11,552 nt of DNA from Theodoxus fluviatilis (lineage: Eukaryota; Mollusca; Gastropoda; Cycloneritida; Neritidae). The stretch spans positions 1 through 11,552 of the forward strand of contig JAWQFJ010018195.1 in the NCBI GenBank assembly GCA_034096865.1, read 5' to 3'. The notes beneath the pieces were generated by a model. That model was not told where the DNA came from. It searched no databases and was given only the letters and a program-made list of their open reading frames with translations. The translations under genes and the position numbers were made by a program. This document shows positions 1-7,985 of the stretch, one piece after another (the first letter of the stretch is position 1; each line of letters begins with the position of its first letter).

Positions 1-249
1 ATTGCATGTATTTTAACAAAGTTACAGACATTTTACTAGGTCAACCCCCAAAATTCGGTCACAGATTTTGGACCCAGTTCTATAAAAATTAAAATACACC
101 CCTTTTTTTCGTCCCATTTCCGCTCATAACTTTATAACTAATTAACAGATACTTTTTATACCACTGTGTTTGTCACTTGAATCTCTTTAATTTGAGCCTA
201 ATTTGATTTCATTACATTGGGTTTGAAAATTTAGTGCAAGTACCTACTC

Positions 250-278
250 TGTCCGATCGGACATAGTACTCCGAGTAC
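250..278. repeat. two adjacent short palindromes
   Basis: TGTCCGATCGGACA at 250-263 is a perfect 14-bp palindrome. Two bases later, GTACTC-C-GAGTAC at 266-278 is a perfect 6-bp inverted repeat around one central base. The sequence shows this directly. Any role, as a dimeric transcription-factor site or a transposon remnant, is inference. Confidence 0.6.
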
Positions 279-854
279 GTGAGTGTCCGGAAATTTTGCC
301 GACAACGACCATTTCAGCAAGCAAAGGTTCATGGTTTTGCACTGTTGCGAATGAACGCAGAAACCAAAAAAAGGTGTCAAGCTAAAAGTTAAGAACTGCC
401 TTACCTCTTTGGTCTTGAAATGGCAAGATAGCAGCGAAAAGTGTAATCGGTTTTCCTTCAGGATGACAAGATGGCTGAATGGTCGTTAGGTCGCGCGCCG
501 TAAGTAGCGCCAAGCGTACGAATACAAAAGCAATATGCTGCTCACAACAGCGCTTTGAAGATTTCGTAGAATCAAGGATTAAAAACTACGTTGCGTCCGT
601 CAAAATACAAATGCACAAATCAGTATAAAGAATCCACAAGGAACTTTAGAATAAAACAAAAAAATGGAACTACATTCCGCAAGAGAAATTATGCGACACG
701 TAGGCACAAGAAAGCTTCAAGAGCGATCAAAGGGAGAGCATAGATCCAAATAAATTGCAGACCTTCAACTAAGTTACAGCACGCAGACAGAAGAAAAGAT
801 AAAATTGAGCTACAGGTCCTGCGTTCACCTGTTCCAGGGACGAGTGTATGATAA

Positions 855-883
855 CAAAGATTATAGGTAACCTATCATCTTTG
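855..883. repeat. near-perfect 29-nt hairpin/palindrome
   Basis: CAAAGAT (855-861), T, ATAGGT (863-868), a central A, ACCTAT (870-875), C, ATCTTTG (877-883) form a 14-bp stem with one mismatch (T862/C876) and a one-base loop. Such a tight loop suits a cruciform or a palindromic protein site better than an RNA hairpin. No function can be assigned. Confidence 0.6.
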
Positions 884-1011
884 ATGATAAGAAGGTCACG
901 AAACTGGGTCATCATTGAGGGCGGAAGATGAACTTTGGACTACGTTGGTGATTAAGAGCTAGACGGTTCGTTCCTCTCAACCTTTTCCATTAGTTTTCCA
1001 TGTCTCCTTTC

Positions 1012-1013
<2 letters not shown>

Positions 1014-1064
<51 letters not shown>

Positions 1065-1080
1065 GAACGAACGAACGAAC
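1014..1080. repeat. (GA)25 microsatellite followed by (CGAA)4
   Basis: An uninterrupted GA dinucleotide run spans 1014-1063, followed directly by the tetranucleotide CGAA repeated about 4.25 times (1064-1080). This is a compound microsatellite. Short apparent frames through it are repeat artefacts. Confidence 0.95.
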
Positions 1081-1158
1081 TTTATTTTACAAGGGTAGTG
1101 AATTAGGCAGTGGTACCTTTCTTACATTCAGCCCTTGAGGCAAAATATTCAAATGTGG

Positions 1159-1160
<2 letters not shown>

Positions 1161-1209
<49 letters not shown>

Positions 1210-1264
1210 CACAAACGCCGAAACGGAGACACACACACGTACACACAAACACACACACACACAC

Positions 1265-1301
<37 letters not shown>

Positions 1302-1310
1302 CATGCATGC
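1161..1310. repeat. compound (AG)n / (AC)n / (ATGC)3 microsatellite
   Basis: A pure AG run covers 1161-1204. An imperfect AC-rich segment follows, then long AC runs to 1299 broken by a CGC at 1268-1270, and three ATGC units at 1299-1310. Several frames on both strands stay open only because dinucleotide repeats encode alternating residues (Arg/Glu, Thr/His, Cys/Val). None looks like a protein. Confidence 0.95.
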
Positions 1311-1454
1311 AAGCCGACATCGAATCGGGACACGCTTAGTTTTTGACAACCCTGTTTTCAATTTCTTCTCTAACAGCTGTTACACAACAAGCTTACCTCA
1401 ACATCCTTTTCACTTCAAAAGGGCAGTCAATTCGGTTACACTTCCGATAACAGA

Positions 1455-1522
1455 CCACACTAGTGGACTCGTCCGAGTAGAGGGGTGCGGGAAAGACAAC
1501 GAAGCTGGGGGGCCATACAAGC
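1455..1522 (+). repeat. left arm of a diverged inverted repeat
   Basis: This segment matches the reverse complement of 1654-1723 over almost its whole length, with scattered substitutions. An exact shared block is GGACTCGTCCGAG (1465-1477). Weaker similarity appears to extend outward toward 1344 and inward to about 1530. It looks like two copies of one dispersed repeat in opposite orientation, or the halves of a foldback element. The family is not recognised. Confidence 0.7.
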
Positions 1523-1653
1523 TGGCTGGCCACAACACCTAATTGGCAAGCAATCTTGGTATGTTACTCCACAGTGGATGTGCAATTATTCAAAAACAGA
1601 ATAACAAAAGAATCCAAAGATTTGAAAAAACCTCATAAAAACGCAGCCAGTAA

Positions 1654-1723
1654 GATGCTGTGGCCCGCCAGCTTGGCTGTCTCTCCCACACCCCTCTCCT
1701 CGGACGAGTCCAATAGAGTGGCC
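1654..1723 (-). repeat. right arm of a diverged inverted repeat
   Basis: Read on the minus strand, this arm follows 1455-1522 in order: a CCAC...CTA block, GGACTCGTCCGAG, GAGGGGTG, a GGGA-GACA segment, AAGCTGG, then GGGCCA. Divergence is moderate, so the copies are not recent. The spacer between arms (1523-1653) is AT-rich and carries no gene that I can see. Confidence 0.7.
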
Positions 1724-2088
1724 GTCTCCAGAAGCTTTTCCCAACCCTCGGGGTCTTTTAAAATAAAGTGTACAGAGGGAAACCTTTCCAGTCAGGGTGT
1801 TGACTACTGAAAAGTCATCTCAAACAGTCTTCTTACTGCTCGATGGCGGGACCAGCACGGCACTCTCGGACAATCAGAGGCAGCGCTGTGGGTGGTGCTT
1901 GCTAGGAATGTCACAGAGGCAGCCTGGCAACACAAGTCCTGTCCCTTGTGCACTAGTGAGTGAGAGTGCTTGTCCACACTGTCCGGCGATAACCATGTGT
2001 CGAGAAGAATACACGCATTTTTAGATTTCCCTATTAAATCCCACTTTCTGATCTCTAACGAGTCTGTTTTAAATATCCTCCGTCTAAG
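1724..2088. other. unassigned spacer, no gene seen
   Basis: This is non-repetitive mixed-composition DNA between the inverted repeat and the first SINE copy. Small frames on the plus strand (1797-2024) have no recognisable domain or splice context. The first part may be an outer, more diverged extension of the inverted repeat. Confidence 0.4.
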
Positions 2089-2439
2089 GTAAAGGTAAAG
2101 GTGCTCTTTTTTATTGCGACTTTCCCATCCATTGATGGATGCTCAAACCGCACACATTTACCCCCTGGTCATCGGGCTACCTCTTTTTATCATTCCAACA
2201 CCATCTCAACTCCCTGGGGAGCATGCAACCAGGCTGCAGATGAACGCACCAAAGTCATCTTTCACAATTTTCCAACTCAGCCCTCACAGGTACCCGTTTT
2301 ACTCCTGGGTGGGGAGAAGCAATGTGAGTAAAGCACCTTGCTCAAGGATGCAACTCTAGAATTCACGCAGCTTCGAACACAGCACCCGCTAGCCGCAAGC
2401 GACTGCAGGTCAAGCGCGCTGACCACTCGACCACAGAGC
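2089..2439 (-). mobile_element. tRNA-derived SINE, copy A (minus strand)
   Basis: Read on the minus strand, the element starts near 2439 with a tRNA-like head. TGGTCGAGTGGTC (2433 down to 2421) fits a Pol III A box of the Ser/Leu tRNA type, and GTTCGAAGC (2378 down to 2370) fits a B box. A body of about 250 bp follows, ending in a short tail with two CTTTAC units near 2089-2100. The body aligns by eye with copy B at 2571-2938, roughly four bases in five. Frames inside it (for example 2101-2331) are incidental. The SINE superfamily is not identified. Confidence 0.75.
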
Positions 2440-2570
2440 CCATGGACATGAACAAATTTGTCTTAGTAGAAGAATTGGAGGTACGTCGAAGTGAGCAGAC
2501 GACAACACTTTTTTGGGGGGTCGCTTCTTTAAAATCATTTGATTTGTAGCTGCAAGGGTACCGTCCAACA

Positions 2571-2938
2571 AAGAGTATGGCCGAGTGGTCAACACGCTTG
2601 ACCAGCAGTCGCTCTCGGCTGGTGGGTGCGGCGTTCAAAGCTGCGCGGATCCCGGAGCTGTATCCTTGAATACGGTGCTTCTCTCCCATGGCTTCTCCCT
2701 ACCTAGGAGTGAAACGGGTACCTGTGAGGGGTGAACTGGAAAAATGTGAGAGTTAAGTTTGTTCCATTCACCTGCAGCCTGGTTGCATGCTCCCCTGGGA
2801 GTTGAGACGGTGCTGGACTGATAAACAGAGTAGCCCAATGACCAGGGGGTAAATGTGTGCGGATTGAGCATCCGTTGACGGGTGAGAAGTCGCAATGTAA
2901 AAAAGCACCTTGACATTGTTTGTTTGTTTGTTTGTTTA
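2571..2938 (+). mobile_element. tRNA-derived SINE, copy B (plus strand)
   Basis: The head carries TGGCCGAGTGG (2578-2588), a good Pol III A box, and GCGTTCAAAGC (2631-2641), a B-box-like sequence, at tRNA-like spacing. The body runs to AAGCACCTTGACATT and ends in a (TTTG)5-like tail (about 2916-2938). SINE tails of short tandem repeats are usual for families mobilised by a partner LINE. It is the inverted partner of copy A, with about 130 bp between the two heads. It is not a working tRNA gene: acceptor-stem pairing is not evident. Frames on the minus strand through it (2363-2689, 2635-2979) are incidental. Confidence 0.8.
2916..2938 (+). repeat. (TTTG)n SINE tail
   Basis: About five tandem TTGT/TTTG units directly after the SINE body. 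They form the 3' tail of copy B. Copy A has a different tail (CTTTAC type), so the tail changed between copies. Confidence 0.85.
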
Positions 2939-3002
2939 TTATCTAAAAGGTACAATCGTTCATACATCATACAGTCCATACTCCAGTGACCGTCTGGTTA
3001 TA

Positions 3003-3006
<4 letters not shown>

Positions 3007-3068
<62 letters not shown>

Positions 3069-3090
3069 CTCTCTACCCCCCCCCCCCCCC
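3007..3090. repeat. (TC)30 tract followed by a 15-base C run
   Basis: Thirty uninterrupted TC units (3007-3066) are followed by a short CT-rich bridge and C15 (3076-3090). The plus strand is entirely pyrimidine except for one A at 3075. The length of the C run is the kind of detail often wrong in assemblies. Confidence 0.95.
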
Positions 3091-3291
3091 TCTTAAACGG
3101 CCTGTATAGTTCAGGCAGCATGTTCTGCTAGCCAGGCCTGACGCTACAAAGTTAACTTCATTTTAGCGCCTGCTAGCCGTCTCTAGTTTGAAACGCATAC
3201 GCTGACATAAACAATGGTTTGACATCAACAACTGCATGATGCACAATACAATTTCTCTTCATGCTTCCTATTCCGCGATGAGATAAGAGAT
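3091..3291. other. unassigned spacer
   Basis: Mixed-composition DNA without a long frame or a recognised repeat. GCTAGCC-type words occur at 3128 and 3173 but do not make an array. Confidence 0.4.
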
Positions 3292-3452
3292 AACCTCCTA
3301 CATTTTAATTGCTCGTTCCTAGGATGAAACTCTAGCCTTGCACCAAATTTTACCAGAATCCATTTAGAACTTTCCGAGTTATTTTGCCGAATAACAAACT
3401 AACAGACTAACCAACTAACTTAGGGAAAAAGTAACCTCCTTGCAGGAGGTAA
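3292..3452 (-). mobile_element. short MITE-like interspersed repeat
   Basis: The element is bounded by TAACCTCCT at 3292-3300 and by a small palindrome near 3436-3452 (ACCTCCT, TGC, AGGAGGT). Next to the right end lies a degenerate (ACTAACAA)-like run at about 3401-3419. On the minus strand the order is palindrome, GTTAGT-type run, then an AACTCGGAAAGTT segment, then GGAGGTTA. From memory this layout resembles short repeats common in invertebrate genomes. The family name and exact ends are uncertain. Confidence 0.45.
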
Positions 3453-3498
3453 TGAGAACCACAAGAAGGACAAACGCAGACGCACTTAAAATGATGAT

Positions 3499-3504
3499 TT
3501 TATT
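3499..3504 (-). terminator. candidate distal poly(A) signal of the SEC16-like gene
   Basis: On the minus strand this reads AATAAA. Within the next 20-50 bases downstream (toward 3450) comes a GT/T-rich stretch, as expected for a downstream element. If used, the 3' UTR from the stop at 7219 would be about 3.7 kb. The motif is seen; its use is inference. Confidence 0.4.
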
Positions 3505-4247
3505 CCACGTTCCCAAGGGAGTCGGCCACTTCCTCCTTGGGTGGGGAACAAAAATAGTCAACAGAGAAAGGAATCCGAGTTGGTCATGATCAAACTGTTA
3601 CCGCAGCTGTCTTCTTTACTGTCTCCTCTCCACTGTCACCCAAAATCTAACATGTGAAAGACACAAAATGCATGACTCTTCATGTGTGTACAATTCATGC
3701 ATGCATGACTGCATGACGCAAAGGGTGCACAAGCACTTTGAGAGCAAAAAGGAAGGAAAATAAGAATAAATACACTCAGTCCATCAAAGAGACTACACGA
3801 CGAGTTCACCTGCAGCTAATGTGCAGAAAACCCTCGCAGAACAGCATGTCATTCATATACATAATTCCATTCTGGTGCCCATCTTCTGACTAAATATATC
3901 TCTATGTACAATTCTGAATTTCATTCTCTACTGCTTTCCCTTTTAACACTCTACACTCATAACAGTCTAGCTCTGGTTAAATTTCTCACATGCACAAGAT
4001 CAACAACAACATATTTCACACTGCATTCACTGAAAGTGTTTTAGTGATAATTAAAATTTTCATCATGATATTAGCTTGCATTCCTAAAGTTCACAAATCA
4101 TTTCTACTCAACTGATGAATAACCAGAACAACAAGGCAAAATGGTAGCCAACTTGAATTCCACTACCACAAAGTATTTATAGTGAGAGAAAAGATGCCAT
4201 GAGAAACATACAGAGCTAAAATCAACTGGAATTATGTTCTCTCTCTC

Positions 4248-4251
<4 letters not shown>

Positions 4252-4331
<80 letters not shown>

Positions 4332-4362
4332 AAGCATGTGTGTGTGTGTGTGTGAGAGAGAA
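4252..4362. repeat. compound (TG)n microsatellite
   Basis: TG runs at 4252-4281, 4287-4330 and 4337-4354 are separated by ATGCA-type and CAAGCA interruptions, followed by a short GA run. On the minus strand it reads (CA)n. The two interruptions would stabilise it relative to a pure repeat. Confidence 0.95.
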
Positions 4363-4907
4363 ACATAGTAGTGCTGAATTTTAAGTCGCTTCCAGTACTG
4401 CCATTAAACATTTTAATGCTTGGACCCACTAACATAATGCTAACAAAACAACACACCCAAATACCTAAAAATGAAGAGAGAAGAAGATGAATAAAAACCC
4501 ACACACAATGAAAAAACCCTGTAAATATAGATTAATTAATTTTTTTCTCTGCTTTTGTTGCCGTCAACATTAAAAACCAAGTATTACATCTATTGCTTAT
4601 CCAGAAACACCAGACTTTGAATGTCAGCAGATGTCAAATGTCAAATGTCAAATATCACCACGTGCACACATAGGCAGTCTTATCAGCACCTGACTATCTG
4701 CAAGAGTCTGCACAACTCAACAAATCTTGTTCCATCGCTCCTACATCATTGCTTTCCACCTGCTCATAGGCTGTCTGCCGTGACAAAATGGAGGGCCGGA
4801 GTTTTAAAGAAAAGAAAAAAACAATTCCCACACACAAACTCGGTGCAATGAAACACTTTCTTCACAAATAATCCTTTCAGTAAACTAGAGGCACACCAAA
4901 CAATCTC

Positions 4908-4913
4908 TTTATT
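4908..4913 (-). terminator. candidate proximal poly(A) signal of the SEC16-like gene
   Basis: Minus-strand AATAAA, followed downstream by GATTGTTTGGTGTG, a GT-rich downstream element. Use of this site would give a 3' UTR of about 2.3 kb. It competes with the signal at 3499-3504; both may be used. Confidence 0.4.
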
Positions 4914-5585
4914 TTTAAAAAGTAATTTATCAACAACATGTATGTTGGTTCAGTTAACACGCACAAAGGATGTTCAACAGTCCAATATATGTGTGTGAAA
5001 AGGGAAGTTATAACAACGCATCAACAGTCTGGGTAATGCAATGCACCTTCACACCAAAACAACATTGTCTGGTTCAACTCGGATTCACCAGCAAGACATT
5101 TTTATGCGGGAATGACATATTACACATGCAATCACAAATAAGTACCAAACCCAGAAAGACTTGCCCAATCCAATAGAATACAAATAGTGAAAAGAACAGT
5201 CACCCCCAAAACCAAATGTGTTGAAATAATAACACAGAGAGAATGAAAACATTTGCACAATGTCCTTTGCTTCAGGTAATTACATGATGATGTCAAACTT
5301 TGAGCCGATTTGGTTTGGCCATCACTCCATCACATGGCCAACAAAGATCTACAGAAGTAAAGCGAAATTAATGTGTTTTCCCTACATTTCTCGCAATGTA
5401 GTAAAACCATAAATCAAAAACCAGAAGACACAGAAAAAAGGAGAAAAAACAAAACATCATGCATGAGTGCATTATGACAACATGAACTCAACATTGCAAT
5501 GAAATATGAGTACCAAGAAAATAAAGTTAAAAAAGAGGCTATCATTCTCTCTTTATACGACTGCGACTAACTGTCAACCTCTTAA

Positions 5586-5912
5586 TTAAGTGGCATCATT
5601 CTTGGCGTCAAAGCACTGGACCTGACTAGTTTCGATACAGATCTGGTCACCATGGAAATTGCCTCCTCAAGAAGTAGTGACACAGACCTGTGGGACCATT
5701 GCCAGCTGGAAGGGGATGAATCTGGCAGAATAAAGCATCTCCACCCCCCACCACCATCTGTACAGAGAACAGCCACTCTCGAGGATGGCTTCCGAGTGAT
5801 CCAATATTTTGGACAGAATATCATCTACCTCACTCCATCACTGCCCCCAATCACAAAGGGGTTCAGGAGGGTGTTCTCACCAATTCTTGGATCGGTAGAC
5901 AGATATTTCTGA
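5586..5912 (+). CDS. anonymous open stretch, possible plus-strand terminal exon
   Basis: The frame is open from 5586 to a TGA at 5910-5912, about 108 codons, with an internal ATG at 5652. The local sequence is less AT-rich than its surroundings. The predicted peptide has an acidic N-terminal half (SFDTDLVTMEIASSRSSDTD, then LWDHCQLEGDESGRIK), a run of four prolines, and a hydrophobic C-terminal part ending GSVDRYF. A 3' splice site is conceivable at 5590: CTAAC branch-like motif at 5567-5571, AG at 5589-5590. AATAAA lies 42 bases after the stop (5955-5960). I recognise no domain, and the minus strand is also open over 5582-5824, so chance is a serious alternative. It would run antisense to the SEC16-like 3' UTR. 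Confidence 0.2.
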   Translation, partial: LSGIILGVKALDLTSFDTDLVTMEIASSRSSDTDLWDHCQLEGDESGRIKHLHPPPPSVQRTATLEDGFRVIQYFGQNIIYLTPSLPPITKGFRRVFSPILGSVDRYF

Positions 5913-7194
5913 TCATCACCACAGCACTCCAATCTGTGTGTTTATCACACATCCAATAAAAATAAAAAGCTAAGCCAGTCCAGAAAAACAAACTGTCCTG
6001 CTCTGGTTTCACCCTATTAGAGAGATAACATAAAATCCACCCCTTTATCCAAAACAGGCACACAATAAAATACATGAAACCTAATTACTTCAGATAGGAT
6101 ATTTATGGCTATCATAGCACTTCATGCTCTCTATGACCAACTTCATCCATACAGCCATCATATCAAATTCTATTTATGGTCATCACATTAAAATTCACGT
6201 AGAGTCAATCAATTTTCATGGTAATCCATCACAAAAGGAACCTGCATCCAGTTTGGCATTGGCAACATTAAGCGGCAATGCTGATGTCGTGCACAGCCAG
6301 AATTAGTCTTCATAAAGACTATACCTGAAGGATAAGGCAGGACCGCCACCCCAATGCAATCCTAGGCATTCTGACAGAAGAGATGAGCAGAGAAGAGACG
6401 ATACAAGTCCAAACCTAATGTATCATTGGAAAAACCCACATGGATCTGAACTAGACATACCGACCAATCCTGAGGGTCAGCAAACAGCCCTGCTGGTACA
6501 GTTTAGCTTATTTGCAGTGTGAGCATACATTAAATGCAGATGATTTTCTCCCACAAAGGGTGGAGTCAAAGACTGGATATGAGGCATGGGCTTTACCCTT
6601 TCTAATACTGCACTAACAGAGACAACTCCTCCGGCAACGACTGGTAAAACCATGGGCTCTTTGAACCTTCTCCTTTCACTTTAAAACATCCTTCCTCTCC
6701 AGAACATGCAACGACATCGACAACCACTCTCGCTCAGCCCCTTGTGGTGAAAGGTGATTCTGAGGCATTTCACTTCTGTTCTCCAGTGTCACCCCACCAT
6801 GGGGGGTAACATGTATATAGGCACTCTGTAGTGTGTAGTTCCAATACAAGCAGGCTGTGCAAAGCATTATAGTGTTGCCCTATGCCGTAATAAGCATTGA
6901 GGTGTTCATTTCACGTCTACGAGACAAACATGCAACTGCATGGGATATTGTATCAGGCTCTGGAACAAAGATTCATCTGTAAGCTGTAAGCAACACTGCA
7001 ACAGCCCGTGCAAGTCATTATCATCGGGGGAGCCTGAATACTTAGCAAGTCACTACACAAGACACCACAAATCTACAGGCTTCAATTTTGACTCGTCTGC
7101 ATGGAACGCACCAGTCCACTGGATGCTCCAATGACTGCGCTGCACTATTTTTAGGCATGGTAAGGGAGGCTAACTCTGACGGACTTAACAAGAG

Positions 7195-7214
7195 AGGAAG
7201 AGAGAGAGAGAGAC
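7195..7214 (-). repeat. CU-rich run just after the stop codon
   Basis: Read on the minus strand, a CT-dinucleotide run starts about five bases after the TGA of the SEC16-like gene. It is the first part of the 3' UTR. Such runs can bind polypyrimidine-tract proteins, but here it may simply be one more microsatellite. Confidence 0.6.
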
Positions 7215-7218
7215 TCCA

Positions 7219-7362
7219 TCATGGCTTGGGGTATTTCCGACGCTGACCAAACTTGGGGCCGCCACTTGCGGCAGCATGGGTTGGTGCCTTGGAGTGCTGG
7301 AACTGGGCAGGGTTAAAGAGCATGGGCCCAGCTGGAGGAGCCGCTGTTGGTTGCTCTGCTGC
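7219..7362 (-). CDS. last coding exon of a SEC16-like COPII scaffold gene
   Basis: The exon starts after a strong 3' splice site (pyrimidine-rich run ending TTTCCAG, AG at 7364-7363) in phase 0 and ends with TGA at 7221-7219. It encodes 47 residues beginning AAEQPTAAPPAGPMLFNPAQ and ending GGPKFGQRRKYPKP. SEC16 is a large peripheral protein of ER exit sites that organises COPII coat assembly. Vertebrate SEC16A, from memory, ends with a PPxG...M..F.NPAQ block and a short basic GQRK tail, and both are in the same order here. No catalytic residues are expected in this region. The conserved central domain of SEC16 is outside the window, so the assignment rests on a short tail. Another Pro/Ala-rich protein is possible. 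The partner exon is at 9713-9783. Confidence 0.65.
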   Translation of the reverse strand, partial: AAEQPTAAPPAGPMLFNPAQFQHSKAPTHAAASGGPKFGQRRKYPKP

Positions 7363-7637
7363 CTGGAAACACAGAGGTGAAAGAGCAAAGGTCAGCATGC
7401 AGATCAAGTGCCTGAACTCTGCAACAATGACACGTTCGACCAATAAGAACATTTGTCCAGCAGACTCTATAGTTATTAGAGGAATGGAGCAGGATCAAAG
7501 TTTTTCTGCACAGCAGAAGCAAAGGTGGACGAGGGTGATGTGACACAATGCAACCAAATGGTGTTGAAAAATTATCAGCTATCATAAGCATGGTCTCAAT
7601 GAAGTTAGGATGTCAGATGACCGCCTCTTAGCTCGAT

Positions 7638-7770
7638 CTGCTAGTAGCGAACTGCTAGTAGCAAACTGCTAGTAGCAAACTGCTAGTAGCAAACTGCTAG
7701 TAGCAAACTGCTAGTAGCAAACTGCTAGTAGCAAACTGCTAGTAGCAAACTGCTAGTAGCAAACTGCTAC
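7638..7770. repeat. 14-bp minisatellite, 9.5 copies
   Basis: Nine full tandem units of CTGCTAGTAGCAAA plus a final CTGCTAC. The first unit has one change (G for A at the 12th base); the others are identical. Each unit contains the inverted repeat TGCTA-G-TAGCA, so the array is a string of small cruciform-capable palindromes. It lies in the last intron of the SEC16-like gene. The near-perfect identity suggests recent expansion. Confidence 0.95.
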
Positions 7771-7985
7771 TCATGACGGTGCTAACATTACTTTCATTCT
7801 ACCGTCACATTCATGAGATTCAACAACCGAGCACAAATATTGGCACACAGCTGTTAGGCTATGTTTGTTTGTTCCATCTTTTCATTACCGCCTTCTTGTA
7901 CTTACTAAGTCTGTGTTGCCTTTACCTTTCTGGAACAAGAAGGGAAAAGCCCACACGACTCACATGCTTGACCTCGACCTTTATA

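Larger units (their letters stand above)
1..1013. other. unassigned AT-rich non-coding DNA
   Basis: I see no open frame of useful length, no tRNA and no recognisable exon with flanking splice sites here. The stretch at about 120-240, with its run of short AT-rich phrases, reads like an old interspersed repeat, but I cannot name a family. Two small palindromic spots (250-278 and 855-883) are listed separately. It could be intergenic or intronic. Confidence 0.5.
3505..7218 (-). other. probable long 3' UTR of the SEC16-like gene
   Basis: No minus-strand exon with splice sites is visible between the stop codon at 7219 and the poly(A) signals at 4908 and 3499. The sequence is AT-rich and largely unique, with few transposon remnants, which fits a UTR better than generic intergenic DNA. 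It contains a compound (TG)n array, one Pumilio-like site on the minus strand (TGTACATA, 3910 down to 3903), three ATGTCAA units near 4630-4652, and a GC-richer open stretch at 5586-5912. A CU-rich run (7214 down to 7195 on the minus strand) follows the stop almost at once. Intergenic DNA beyond about 4890 is equally possible if the proximal signal is used. Confidence 0.35.

Noticed and set aside
1087..1542. Frames of 70-135 codons across the GA/AC microsatellites
   Set aside because: Alternating Cys-Val, Ser-Leu, Thr-His and Arg-Glu residues come from dinucleotide repeats. There is no protein-like sequence in the flanks.
2571..2645. Possible functional tRNA-Ser or tRNA-Leu gene
   Set aside because: A- and B-box-like sequences are present, but no convincing acceptor stem is seen. 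The segment continues into a body shared with an inverted copy, which fits a SINE head.
2101..2979. Five frames of 61-114 codons inside the inverted SINE pair
   Set aside because: The same translations arise from both SINE copies because the DNA is repeated. There is no conservation of frame or coding signature.
4104..4504. Minus-strand frames of 77 and 90 codons across the TG array
   Set aside because: Both are mainly Thr-His repeats from (CA)n. The short flanks have no domain and no splice support.
7185..7388. 67-codon minus-strand frame overlapping the last exon
   Set aside because: It is a shadow in another frame of the well-supported terminal exon and runs into the CT repeat after the stop.
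7638..7770. Resemblance to a CRISPR array
   Set aside because: The units are contiguous 14-mers without unique spacers, and the sequence context is eukaryotic.
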